DNA of 64,000 nucleotides from Methylocystis hirsuta. GTDB taxonomy: Bacteria; Pseudomonadota; Alphaproteobacteria; Rhizobiales; Beijerinckiaceae. The stretch is taken from positions 3,091,001 to 3,155,000 of the forward strand of contig NZ_QWDD01000001.1 in the NCBI RefSeq assembly GCF_003722355.1, in the 5' to 3' direction. Below, one piece after another: positions 44,453 to 53,335 of the stretch. The position numbers and the translations under genes were made by a program. The notes below the pieces were generated by a model. It ran no database searches, was not told where the DNA came from, and worked only from the letters and a program-made list of their open reading frames with translations. Position 1 is the stretch's first letter; each line of letters begins with the position of its first letter.

Positions 44453-45274
44453 CTATTTTTTGCAGGCCGGCGTCGGTTGCAAAATGAGATCCGTCATGTC
44501 TCCGCGCAAGACGAAGTCGCCATAGTCGAGCTTCAGCGCGCGCGAGACGCCGTTTTCATAAAGGTCGAAGGACAGCACATAAATCGGCTGCCCGTCCTTC
44601 TTGCCCAGGTCGAAATAGGAAATCGTAACCGGCCAGCGACGGATATTGTTGAGCGCATTCACGCGCGCGACCTTTTCCTGGGGCGGCTCGGTCGTCGGCT
44701 TGCCAATGACCGTTAAGGTATCGAAGGCCTTCTCGCCGTCGCCCGTGCCGTCGAAGACCCGCGCTTCGAGCAGCTGTTCGCCGGCCGCGGCGGTTTCCAC
44801 GATCTTGCGCAAATGTTCCGTCGGAAAGAGCATCGGACCGGCCAGCTCCAGTCGCGTGCGCTTTGGCTTTGCAAGATCGATGGCAAGCCGGGCGTCGGCG
44901 GATTTCTTGGCCTTTCCGTCGACCTCATCGGTCCGCGAATTGTCGACTTTGGTCTCCACTTTGAAGCGAAAGTCCGCGCCGTCGCCGCCCTCGAATGTCG
45001 CCGAACGCATGTCGGAGAGCTTGGCCGCCCCTTCCGAGGGCTGCAATTCGGTGATCTGGCGAAAGTTCTGCACATAGCCCTCGCAGGCCGAACCGGAAAA
45101 ATCGAAAGCGATCCGGCCGCGCGCCTGCGCCGGCGCCTTCGCGCCGCTCGATTTCAACAGGCTCAGATCATAAACAGCGCGATGATTGGCGAGCGGCAAT
45201 GCGCGCTCGGCGAACGCCTGGCCGACCGGCGTCGCCGCGCAGATCGCCGCGGCCAGCACGCGTAACGAAATCAT
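44453..45274 (-). CDS. eipB: EipB family (DUF1849) envelope integrity protein
   Basis: A 273-residue periplasmic protein. After the signal peptide (AAAICAATPVGQAFA) come the family hallmarks NHRAVYDLSLLKSSG, ARGRIAFDFSGSACEGY, RQITELQPSEG, ALDYGD-like LKLDYGDFVLRGDMTDL, and the final Cys in PTPACKK. The two Cys match the disulfide pair of Brucella EipB, a spiral beta protein needed for envelope integrity (family knowledge). The ATG at 45274 is chosen for the signal peptide. It is divergent from the RidA-like gene. Confidence 0.93.
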   Translation of the reverse strand: MISLRVLAAAICAATPVGQAFAERALPLANHRAVYDLSLLKSSGAKAPAQARGRIAFDFSGSACEGYVQNFRQITELQPSEGAAKLSDMRSATFEGGDGADFRFKVETKVDNSRTDEVDGKAKKSADARLAIDLAKPKRTRLELAGPMLFPTEHLRKIVETAAAGEQLLEARVFDGTGDGEKAFDTLTVIGKPTTEPPQEKVARVNALNNIRRWPVTISYFDLGKKDGQPIYVLSFDLYENGVSRALKLDYGDFVLRGDMTDLILQPTPACKK

Positions 45275-45381
45275 TGGACCTCTTTCTGTGTGGCGACGCC
45301 TGGACGCCATTGCGTCGCGTGGAGTAGGAAACTAGGGTCGCGCGTCATTGGGAGCAACGACTTTCTCTTTGAAGAGGCGCC

Positions 45382-45861
45382 ATGACCGCATCGTCCGACA
45401 CCCCGCTCGCGCGGTTGAAAGAGCTGGGACTGACGCTGCCCGCCGCGGCCGCGCCGGTCGCCAACTATGTTCCTTTTGTGCGCACGGGCGCCTTGCTGTT
45501 CATATCGGGACAGCTGCCGCTGGGCGCCAATGGCGTCGACCCGGCGCACAAAGGCAAGCTGGGCGCCGGCGTTTCGCTTGAGGCGGGGCAATCCGCCGCG
45601 CGTCAGGCGGCGCTCAACGTCCTCGCCCAAGCCAACGCCGCCGTCGGCGATCTTGCGAAACTGCGCGCCGTGCGGCTCGGCGGCTATGTCAACAGCGCGC
45701 CCGACTTCGCTTCGCTGCCGCAAGTCGTCAACGGCGCTTCCGATCTCGTCGCCGCCGTGCTGGGCGAGAATGGCAAACATGCCCGCTTCGCCGTGGGCGT
45801 CGCGCAATTGCCGCTCGACGCCGCGGTCGAAGTGGAAGGAATCTTCGAGATTCTTCCATGA
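45382..45861 (+). CDS. RidA family protein (YjgF/TCP-type)
   Basis: A 159-residue member of the RidA superfamily: FVRTGALLFISGQLPLGANG, SAARQAALNVLAQANAAVGD and RFAVGVAQLPLDAAVEVEGIFEI. Classic RidA deaminates reactive enamines; this longer subgroup lacks a confirmed substrate. The stop overlaps the GDPD start (ATGA). Confidence 0.92.
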   Translation: MTASSDTPLARLKELGLTLPAAAAPVANYVPFVRTGALLFISGQLPLGANGVDPAHKGKLGAGVSLEAGQSAARQAALNVLAQANAAVGDLAKLRAVRLGGYVNSAPDFASLPQVVNGASDLVAAVLGENGKHARFAVGVAQLPLDAAVEVEGIFEILP

Positions 45862-46625
45862 ACCCCCGTGATTTTTCGTGGCTGACGGCGCGGCCGATCG
45901 CGCACCGCGGACTGCATGACGCCCGCAAGGGCGTGATCGAAAATTCGATTTCGGCCGCCCGCGCGGCGATCGCCGCGGGCTTTGGCGTCGAATGCGACGT
46001 GCAGCTCACAGCCGACGGCGAACTCGTCGTATTTCACGACGAGACGCTGGAGCGCCTGACCGAAGGCGCCGGCGCTGTCGCGAAGCACAGCGCGGATGAA
46101 CTCGGCCGTCTGCGGCTGCGCGGCGCCAATGACGCCATTCCGAGATTTTCTGAGTTTCTCGCCGTGATCGGCGGACGAACGCCGATCATTGTGGAGATCA
46201 AGAGCGCCTTCGATGGCGACCCCACCGTCGCGCAGCGCTTGGCGCAGTCGCTGGCGCGTTACGAGGGGCCCGTCGCCGTCGAAAGTTTCGATCCCGATCA
46301 GATCGCCTTTCTTCGCGCGCGCGCCGCGGCGCTTGGGATCGCGCATCGGCCGCTCGGCATCGTCGGCGAGGCGCATTACGACGCGGATGATTGGCCGCAG
46401 CTGTCGATCGCGCAGCGCGCGGAGCTCACGCACTTTCTGCACTACAGGCGCACGCTGCCGGATTTCCTGTCTTGGCGCGTGCGCGATCTTCCGCACGCGA
46501 TTCCGCTGCTGTTGCGCGATGCGCTGAAACTTCCGGTAACTGCCTGGACGGTGCGCTCGCCGGAGATGGCGGCGCGGGCGCGAGAATGGACCGATCAGAT
46601 CGTCTTTGAAGGTTTCGCGCCGTAA
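45858..46625 (+). CDS. Glycerophosphodiester phosphodiesterase family protein
   Basis: A 255-residue TIM-barrel GDPD. The catalytic start is PIAHRGLHDARKGVIENS with the His-Arg and Glu-Asn pair, then VECDVQLTADGELVVFHDETLERL. IVEIKSAF supplies another metal ligand. No signal peptide, so it is cytosolic. It releases glycerol-3-phosphate from phospholipid head groups. Coupled to the RidA-like gene. Confidence 0.93.
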   Translation: MNPRDFSWLTARPIAHRGLHDARKGVIENSISAARAAIAAGFGVECDVQLTADGELVVFHDETLERLTEGAGAVAKHSADELGRLRLRGANDAIPRFSEFLAVIGGRTPIIVEIKSAFDGDPTVAQRLAQSLARYEGPVAVESFDPDQIAFLRARAAALGIAHRPLGIVGEAHYDADDWPQLSIAQRAELTHFLHYRRTLPDFLSWRVRDLPHAIPLLLRDALKLPVTAWTVRSPEMAARAREWTDQIVFEGFAP

Positions 46626-46694
46626 AACGTCAGCCCAGCGCAGGCTATCGGGCTTTCGCCGCCGAGCGGCCGAACGATGCGGCGCGCCGCGGCG

Positions 46695-48260
46695 CTATTC
46701 CGCGGGGACCAATCCGTTGACCGGCTGCAGGCCCCGCATTTCCTTGAGCTCCACCCGGATATTGTAATCGCTCGCGGCTTTGATGAAATCCTGAATCGTC
46801 TCCATGATGTCCTGATCGATAAAGCCGGCGCGCGTGCCGTCGATCACCAGATAGCTGTCTTCCTCGACATTCTCGAGGAAGTTGCGCAGCTGCGCCTTAT
46901 TGAGGAAGGACACATCCTTTTGCAGGCGCAGCAGGTAGTTCCGGCCGTCGCGCGTGAGCGTGAACGCGGAGTGGTAATTCGCCCGCAACACGAAGAAGAG
47001 GCCCACGGCCATGCCGATCGTCATGCCCTTGAGGAGATCCGTCGAAAGAATGGCGCCGACCGTCACGGCGAAGGGCGCGAACTGGTTGAAGCCCTTCTCA
47101 TATTGCTGAACGAAGAGCTTCGGCTTCGCGAGCTTGTAACCCGTCAGTAGCAGCACCGCAGCAAGGCACGCGAGCGGAATCATATTGAGCAGGCTCGCCA
47201 GGAACATCGCGCTGAGCAACAGCAGCACGCCGTGGACAAAGGACGCCACCTTGGTGTGCGCGCCAGCGTCGATGCTGGCGGAACTGCGCACGATCACCGC
47301 AGTGATCGGCAATCCGCCCAACATGCCGCTCAGGAAATTGCCGACGCCCTGGGCTTTGAGTTCCTGATTGGTCGGCGCGATGCGCTTGAGCGGGTCGAGC
47401 TTATCGACCGCTTCGAGACTCAGCAGAGTTTCAAGGCTGCCGACCAGCGCCAAAGTGGCGGCCGTCACATAGATCTGGACGTCGATCAGCCGCGTAAAGT
47501 CTGGAAAGCTGAACTCCCGCGCGAAATCTATCGGTCCAAAGATGGCCGGAAGATTGACGAGGTGCTGCGGCGCGATCGCCAAAGCGGGAACCAGCGTCTG
47601 AGCCGCGATATTATAGGCGATCCCAAACAGCACCGCGACCAGCGGACCGGGCGCGAGCGAAAGGTAGCGATGCTTCTTGATGTAGGGCGTATCCCAAAGG
47701 AGCATGATCGCGAGGGAGACGACGCTCACGATCACCGCTCCCGTCGAAAAGGAGCGAAAGGCGTCAAAGAGAAAGGAGAGACGCGTGTGGCTGTCGTCCT
47801 CGAGGAACGACAAGTCAGCTTCCGCGTCGGCGTCGTAGCCAACCGCATGCGGCAACTGTTTCATGATCAGGATCAACCCGATCGCCGCGAGCATGCCCTT
47901 GATGACGGCCGACGGAAAAAACGCGCCGATGACGCCCGCCCGCAGAAAGCCCATCCCCAATTGCAGGAGGCCCGACAGCGCCACCGCAAGCAGCATGGCG
48001 TCGAAGCCGAGTTTTTCGACCGCGGTCGCGACAATGACGGTCAGGCCTGCGGCAGGACCCGAAACGCTCAACTGCGAACCGCTAATCAAAGAGACGACGA
48101 GCCCGCCGATGATCCCCGAGATAACTCCCGAAAAGGGCGGGGCGCCGGAAGCGACCGCAATGCCGAGGCACAGCGGCACCGCGACGAGAAACACCACGAC
48201 CCCCGCCGGAATGTCATGATCGAGGTAGCGGACGTAGTAGTCGAGATGTCTCCTGAACAC
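46695..48260 (-). CDS. SulP family anion (bicarbonate/sulfate) transporter
   Basis: A 521-residue inner membrane protein with about 11-12 spans. Typical segments are AVPLCLGIAVASGAPPFSGV, SVSGPAAGLTVIV, and GSLETLLSLEAVDKLDP, which with NGLLSG-type GVGNFLSGMLGGLPITAVI carry the SLC26/SulP core. A short STAS-like domain closes the protein (SYLVIDGTRAGFIDQDI). A carbonic anhydrase gene lies 42 bases upstream in the same direction, which favours bicarbonate as substrate (inference). Confidence 0.92.
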   Translation of the reverse strand: MFRRHLDYYVRYLDHDIPAGVVVFLVAVPLCLGIAVASGAPPFSGVISGIIGGLVVSLISGSQLSVSGPAAGLTVIVATAVEKLGFDAMLLAVALSGLLQLGMGFLRAGVIGAFFPSAVIKGMLAAIGLILIMKQLPHAVGYDADAEADLSFLEDDSHTRLSFLFDAFRSFSTGAVIVSVVSLAIMLLWDTPYIKKHRYLSLAPGPLVAVLFGIAYNIAAQTLVPALAIAPQHLVNLPAIFGPIDFAREFSFPDFTRLIDVQIYVTAATLALVGSLETLLSLEAVDKLDPLKRIAPTNQELKAQGVGNFLSGMLGGLPITAVIVRSSASIDAGAHTKVASFVHGVLLLLSAMFLASLLNMIPLACLAAVLLLTGYKLAKPKLFVQQYEKGFNQFAPFAVTVGAILSTDLLKGMTIGMAVGLFFVLRANYHSAFTLTRDGRNYLLRLQKDVSFLNKAQLRNFLENVEEDSYLVIDGTRAGFIDQDIMETIQDFIKAASDYNIRVELKEMRGLQPVNGLVPAE

Positions 48261-48302
48261 GCCTGAATTCTCCTTATTGGCGATTTTATGCCGCGCGGTC
48301 GG

Positions 48303-48950
48303 TTAGAAATCCTGGCCGCCATGTTGCTGATAGATGACGTCGACGTCGCTGCCCGGCGGCAACGTGATGAGCTGATGCAGGATCCCATCGTCGAGCCCGA
48401 ACACCCAGCCGTGCAGCATCGGCCGCTGGTCTTCTTTCCAGGCGGTCTGCACAATCGAAAATTGCGACAGACGCATCACCTGCTCGATGACGTTGAGTTC
48501 GACAAGTCGGTTGGCGCGTTCCGTCTGGGAGTTGAGCGCGTCGATCTCATCTCTATGCATCCGATAGGTGTCTTTAATGTGCATCAGCCATTTATTGAGC
48601 AGCTCCAGATCGGGGCGCTGTCGGTCAAGGGCGGCGCGAACGCCGCCGCAATTATAGTGACCGCAGACGATGACATGCGGAACTTTGAGCACCTGCACAG
48701 CGTATTGGATGACGCTGAGACAGTTGAAGTCCGTGCAGATCACCTGATTGGCGATGTTGCGGTGCGCGAAAATCGCGCCCGGCAGCGCGTTGACGATGAT
48801 GTCGGCCGGCACGCGGCTGTCAGAGCAGCCGATCCACAAGAATTCGGGCTTCTGATCAGCATCGAGACGCTCGAAATAGCCGGGATCGCGCTCACGGACT
48901 TCCTCGGCCCAGGCTTTGTTCTCAAGCAACAGTTTTTCGAAGGATTTCAT
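48303..48950 (-). CDS. Beta-class carbonic anhydrase
   Basis: Interconverts carbon dioxide and bicarbonate. The 215 residues carry the zinc ligands Cys42 (in IGCSDSRVP, with the Asp44-Arg46 dyad), His98 and Cys101 (in VCGHYNCGGV). FAHRNIANQV and the GWVFGLDDG segment are typical. The ATG at 48950 (MKSFEKLL) is the family start; the frame is open upstream to 49166 without conserved features. Paired with the SulP gene; together they would supply bicarbonate for carboxylases. Confidence 0.94.
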   Translation of the reverse strand: MKSFEKLLLENKAWAEEVRERDPGYFERLDADQKPEFLWIGCSDSRVPADIIVNALPGAIFAHRNIANQVICTDFNCLSVIQYAVQVLKVPHVIVCGHYNCGGVRAALDRQRPDLELLNKWLMHIKDTYRMHRDEIDALNSQTERANRLVELNVIEQVMRLSQFSIVQTAWKEDQRPMLHGWVFGLDDGILHQLITLPPGSDVDVIYQQHGGQDF

Positions 48951-49191
48951 AAGGCCCGTTTTTTCTTCAGCCGTCGCCTCAAAAGCGGTCTGTTGCGACA
49001 GCGATGTGACAGCAACAAAGCCGCTCGGAACAGATGCGCGAACTAAGCCGATCATCGTCGGCGTCGAGCGCCCCCGCTCAAGCAGGGACGAGTCTACGAA
49101 GCTCTCGAGGTCACGACAAGTCCGCGGGCTCGTCCTCGCATAGGGCCACGCTCGCGAAACGGACAAGAAAGAAACCGCTCGCTTCGGCTGC

Positions 49192-50730
49192 CTATTTTTG
49201 TTGCGCCGCGCAGAGCTCCCGCCACACCTGCGGCAAGGCGGCGATGATATCGTCGGCGATCAGCCCCGGACCAAAAATCTCGGCGGCGCGCGCATGCATC
49301 CAGGCGGCGCAGGACGCCGCGAGGAAGCCGTCCATGCGCTGCGCCAGCAAGCCGGCGATGACGCCGGTCAAGACGTCGCCCGAGCCCGCGGTGGCGAGCC
49401 AGGGCGTCGCATAAGGAAGGATCGAGGCGCGTCCATCGGGCGCGGCGACGACCGTGTCCGCCCCTTTGAAGAGCACAACCGCGCCGCTGGCGCGCGCGGC
49501 CTCGCGCGCCTTGTCGAGTTTCGAGCGGCAGCCGCAATCGCTCTCGCAAGCGGCGAAGAGCCGTGCGAATTCGCCGGCGTGCGGCGTCATCACTACCGGA
49601 CCCGGCGCGGCGCGCGTTGCGCGCCACAGCCGCTCTGGATCGCCGGCGAAGCTCGAGAGCGCGTCCGCGTCGAGGACCGCGGCGCGGCGATAGGCCTGCG
49701 GCGCAAGCGCCGTTTCGACCTGTGCGCAGCTTTCCTCGCTGACGCCCAGGCCCGGACCGATGGCGACGGCGTTCTTGCGCTCGTCGGAGAGAACCTTGGC
49801 GAGGCCCTTCGCGCCGTCGGCCGGCCGAACCATGACCGACGTGAGCGCGCTGGCGTTGACCGCAAGCGCTTCGATTGGGCTGGCGAGCGTCACGAGACCC
49901 GCGCCGGCGCGCAAGGCCGCAGCCGCCGAAAGCCGTGCGGCGCCTGTAAAGGAGGCGCCGCCCGAAACGACCAGCGCATGGCCGCGCGAATATTTGTGGC
50001 CGTCGACTTGCGGCAGGGGCAGCGCGGCGCGCCAGAGCTGCGGCATGTTGACGAAAGTCTCAACGGCGAGCGAATCGAGCGCGGAGGGTCGAATGCCGAT
50101 ATGCGCGCAGGTGAGCGCGCCACAATGCAGACGGCCGGGCAACAGCAGATGGCCGGTCTTCACGCGAAAGAAGGTGACCGTCGCGTCGGCCTCCACCGCC
50201 GCGCCGCGCACCGCGCCGGTCGTCCCATCGACGCCGCTGGGAATATCGACGGCGACGACGTTCTGGCCGCTTTCGCGACGCCAGCGGTTCAGGCGGCGGA
50301 CGAGCGCGCTGGCGTTCGAATCGAGATCGCGCGCGAGGCCCGTTCCGAACAGAGCGTCGATAGCGAGATCGATGCCGTCGAAGCTGCACTCGAGCGCTGA
50401 CGAGACTGGACAGGGCCAGGCGGCGGCCGCTTGCGCCGCGTCGCCGCGCAATTGGTCGAGCGGGGTCAGGGAGGCGACGCGCACTTTATAGCGCTGCGCG
50501 CGCAGCAGCCGCGCCGCGACGAAGCCGTCGCCGCCATTGTTGCCGGGACCGCAGAGCACCAGGACCCGCCGCCCGCTGGTGCGTTGAAGAATTTGGCTGG
50601 TCGCACGCGCGATCGCCACGGCGGCGCTCTCCATCAGCGACATCGCCGGCACGCCGCTCTCGATCGTCAGGCGATCGGCGCGAGCCATTTGATCCGTCGT
50701 GAGGATTTCGAGCGGGAACGCGGAGGGCAT
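49192..50730 (-). CDS. nnr: Bifunctional NAD(P)H-hydrate repair enzyme (epimerase/dehydratase)
   Basis: Repairs damaged NAD(P)H. The 512 residues join an N-terminal epimerase (YjeF_N: VLCGPGNNGGDGFVAARLL, VAVDIPSGVDGTTG) to a C-terminal ADP-dependent dehydratase (YjeF_C: LVVSGGASFTGAARLSAAA, VMTPHAGEFARLF, and TAGSGDVLTGVIAGLLAQ). Full length with both domains intact. It is divergent from the glycosyltransferase-like gene. Confidence 0.95.
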   Translation of the reverse strand: MPSAFPLEILTTDQMARADRLTIESGVPAMSLMESAAVAIARATSQILQRTSGRRVLVLCGPGNNGGDGFVAARLLRAQRYKVRVASLTPLDQLRGDAAQAAAAWPCPVSSALECSFDGIDLAIDALFGTGLARDLDSNASALVRRLNRWRRESGQNVVAVDIPSGVDGTTGAVRGAAVEADATVTFFRVKTGHLLLPGRLHCGALTCAHIGIRPSALDSLAVETFVNMPQLWRAALPLPQVDGHKYSRGHALVVSGGASFTGAARLSAAAALRAGAGLVTLASPIEALAVNASALTSVMVRPADGAKGLAKVLSDERKNAVAIGPGLGVSEESCAQVETALAPQAYRRAAVLDADALSSFAGDPERLWRATRAAPGPVVMTPHAGEFARLFAACESDCGCRSKLDKAREAARASGAVVLFKGADTVVAAPDGRASILPYATPWLATAGSGDVLTGVIAGLLAQRMDGFLAASCAAWMHARAAEIFGPGLIADDIIAALPQVWRELCAAQQK

Positions 50731-50849
50731 GGCGCGATGGTGACCGAAGGCCGCCGCCCGCGCAATGGGCGCCGCTCACAAGATGGACGCCACGCCCGCT
50801 AATGCGGCGCCGCATTCCGTCGCGCCTCGCTTTCCGCTATGTCAGCGAC

Positions 50850-51368
50850 ATGCTGACCGCCGCGCTCATCGCCTTCGACTCTCCCGGCGCGCCGCTGCGC
50901 CGGGAGGCCGTGGCGCGCAGCCTCGGTTCGCTCGTCGAATCCTGCGTCCAGGGACTGATCGCCGACGCTCTGATCCTCGCCGCGCCGGGACGAGGCCTGG
51001 GCGGGATCGCCGACGAAGCCGGCTGCGCGCTGATCGAGACGCCGCACGCCGCCGACGGCTTGGCGCAAGCGCTGAAAGCGGCGCGGCGCGACCATCTTCT
51101 CCTTCTGCTGGCCGGGTTCGCCGTGGAGCGCGACTTTGCCGAGGAAGCGCAGGATTTTTTCGCCTATGGCGATGCAAGCCGCGCCCGAACGCTTCGGCTG
51201 GCTCCGGATTCCTTGATCACCCGTCTTGCGCCGGGTCTGGCGCGTCCGGTCGGGCTCATTGCGCCAAAGAACGCGCTCGCGGCGGCGGCCGAAGGCGCGA
51301 ATTGGGCGCGACTTGTGCGAAAGATGCGGGGCGCCGATCTGACGACCCGCGCCCGCCGCGTCCTGTAG
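50850..51368 (+). CDS. Glycosyltransferase-2-like protein, degenerate (weak assignment)
   Basis: A 172-residue protein. The pattern of an N-terminal strand (LTAALIAFDSP), a helix with repeated Ala/Leu, a second strand (DALILAAPG), GIADEAGCALIETPHAADGLAQALKAARRDHLLLLLAGFAVERDF and a C-terminal helical end resembles the core of small family-2 glycosyltransferases. The DxD motif is not evident, so it may be inactive or have another role. The ATG at 50850 is a natural start; an ATG at 50802 in the same frame adds basic residues. It is convergent with ypfJ, 17 bases away. Confidence 0.5.
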   Translation: MLTAALIAFDSPGAPLRREAVARSLGSLVESCVQGLIADALILAAPGRGLGGIADEAGCALIETPHAADGLAQALKAARRDHLLLLLAGFAVERDFAEEAQDFFAYGDASRARTLRLAPDSLITRLAPGLARPVGLIAPKNALAAAAEGANWARLVRKMRGADLTTRARRVL

Positions 51369-51385
51369 GCGCAGCGTCCGGCCGA

Positions 51386-52279
51386 TTAGCGCGCGAACGT
51401 ATTGCAGGCGTCAATGCTGCCCGTGCGCAAGCCTTTCAGCAACCACTGCGTGCGCTGCGCCGCCGAGCCATGAGTAAAGCTATCGGGCACCACATAGCCG
51501 CGCGTAGCCCTTTGCTGCCGGTCGTCGCCGATCGCCTGCGCCGAAGCGACGGCCTGCTCAATGTCGCCTTCCTCGAGAATGGGCTTCAACTTGTTGGCGT
51601 TGTTGGCCCAGACGCCGGCGAGGCAATCGGCCATCAGCTCCGCGCGCACCGAAAGCGCGTTGGCTTCCGAACGGCTGCTCGCCAATTGCTGCGCCCGCTG
51701 GATCTTCGGCAGAATGCCCAGCAGATTCTGGATGTGATGGCCCATCTCGTGCGAGATCACATAGGCATAGGCGAAATCGCCGCCGCCGCCGAACCGCCGC
51801 TGCATGTCGCGAAAGAAGGACGTGTCGAGATAGATGCGCTGGTCGAGCGGACAATAGAACGGCCCCATCGCCGACTGCGCCGTACCGCAGCGCGACTGGG
51901 TGTAGCCGTTGAAGAGAACGAGCCGCGGCGGCTGGAAGCGCACGCCCTTTTGCTCGGGAAGCACCTGCGACCAGACCTGCTCGTTGGAGCCCACCACCTT
52001 CGCGACGAAACGCCCCAGTTGATCGGTCGGCGCGCTTTGCCGCGGCGCCTCCTGGCGCGGCAGCGCTGCTTCTCGCTCCTGGCGCATATTGTTGATCATC
52101 TGCGCGCCGCCGATGAGAATCGCAGGATTGACGCCGAGCGCCCAGCCGATCAGTCCGAGGATCACCATCGTGCCAAGGCCGATGCCGCCTGCGCCCATGC
52201 GAGGCCCGCCCCCCGTCATCGGTCCGCCGCCGCGACGATCCTCGATATTCTCGGACGACTGGAGATCTTCCCATTTCAT
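51386..52279 (-). CDS. ypfJ: Neutral zinc metallopeptidase, YpfJ family
   Basis: A 297-residue protein with one membrane anchor (GLGTMVILGLIGWALGVNPA, near residue 40) and a periplasmic peptidase domain. The zinc motif HEMGHHIQNLLG is present, followed by ELMADCLAGVWANN with the third ligand region and the closing FTHGSAAQRTQWLLKGL. The N-terminal MKWEDLQSSENIEDRRGG is the family signature. Substrates unknown. Confidence 0.94.
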   Translation of the reverse strand: MKWEDLQSSENIEDRRGGGPMTGGGPRMGAGGIGLGTMVILGLIGWALGVNPAILIGGAQMINNMRQEREAALPRQEAPRQSAPTDQLGRFVAKVVGSNEQVWSQVLPEQKGVRFQPPRLVLFNGYTQSRCGTAQSAMGPFYCPLDQRIYLDTSFFRDMQRRFGGGGDFAYAYVISHEMGHHIQNLLGILPKIQRAQQLASSRSEANALSVRAELMADCLAGVWANNANKLKPILEEGDIEQAVASAQAIGDDRQQRATRGYVVPDSFTHGSAAQRTQWLLKGLRTGSIDACNTFAR

Positions 52280-52370
52280 GTTGGCGCGCTCCGGACCCGC
52301 GCCCGGGGGGCGCTGCTCGATGGCTATTTAAGCGAGCTTATCGGCTCTTGGTAGAGCGGCCCTCGGCGGC

Positions 52371-53213
52371 TCACGACGCGTCCCATTCCTTAGGCCACTC
52401 TTCCCGCAGCCGGCCGCCGAGCCGCACCGGCGAGATCATGGTCGCCAGGCCGTCGGCGCCGATTTCGGCCGCCACGCCGCAGAAGGTCGCCTCGCCATTG
52501 GCGGGCTCATAGCGCGCGCCGGGCGTCTTGCGCAGGAACCGGCGAAGCGGCTCCTCCTTGTCCATGCCGACGACGGAGTCGTAATCGCCCGTCATGCCCG
52601 CGTCAGTCTGATAGCCGGTGCCTCCAGGCAGAATCTGCGCGTCGGCGGTCGGCGTATGCGTATGCGAGCCGACCACTACGGACGCGCGGCCGTCGACGAA
52701 ATGCGCCATCGCCATTTTCTCGCTCGACGCCTCGGCGTGCATGTCGATAAAGATGGCGTCGCATCCGACGCCAAGCGGGCAGGCGCCCAGCTCGCGCTCG
52801 ATGGCGGCAAAAGGATCATCGAGCGCGTCCATGAACACCCGGCCGATCGGATTGACGACGAGCACCTGCTGCCCGCGCGCCGCTGTATAGAGGCCGGCGC
52901 CGCGTCCCGGCGTTCCCGGCGGATAATTGACCGGGCGCAGCAGCCGCGGCTGGCGTTCGATGAAGACCAGCGCCTCGCGCTGATCGAAGGCGTGATTGCC
53001 GAGCGTGACGCAATCGACGCCAAGGCCGAGCATTTCCTCACAAATGGCTTCGGTGATGCCAAAGCCTCCGGCGGCGTTCTCGCCATTGGCGACGACGAAG
53101 TCGAGCGCCCATTTTTCGCGCAGCCGGGGGACAAAGCGCGACAGTGCCGCGCGGCCCGAACGGCCCAGAACGTCGCCGATGAAGAGAAAGCGGAGCGGCG
53201 CGGATGTCGACAT
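52371..53213 (-). CDS. TIGR00282 metallophosphoesterase (YmdB-like)
   Basis: A 280-residue calcineurin-type phosphoesterase. Metal motifs: FLFIGDVLGRSGR, VVANGENAAGGFG, VTLGNHAFDQRE, FIDMHAEASSEK, VVGSHTHTPTADAQIL. The related YmdB of Bacillus hydrolyses 2',3'-cyclic nucleotides (family knowledge). The ATG at 53213 (MSTSAPLRF) is chosen; the upstream frame to 53333 is unsupported. It is divergent from pabB. Confidence 0.93.
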   Translation of the reverse strand: MSTSAPLRFLFIGDVLGRSGRAALSRFVPRLREKWALDFVVANGENAAGGFGITEAICEEMLGLGVDCVTLGNHAFDQREALVFIERQPRLLRPVNYPPGTPGRGAGLYTAARGQQVLVVNPIGRVFMDALDDPFAAIERELGACPLGVGCDAIFIDMHAEASSEKMAMAHFVDGRASVVVGSHTHTPTADAQILPGGTGYQTDAGMTGDYDSVVGMDKEEPLRRFLRKTPGARYEPANGEATFCGVAAEIGADGLATMISPVRLGGRLREEWPKEWDAS

Positions 53214-53335
53214 AGGCCGTCTTAGCCCGCGCGCGCCGCGAGAGCAAAACGGATCGAAGGTTGCGCGACGACGCGGCGTTTCATAACTGGAGCCGGCTGA
53301 TGTAACATCACATTCCATTGCGAGCCCCGCCAAAA

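Noticed and set aside
46695..48266. Plus-strand frames opposite the SulP gene
   Set aside because: Charged, domain-free translations mirrored from transporter helices; no ribosome binding site.
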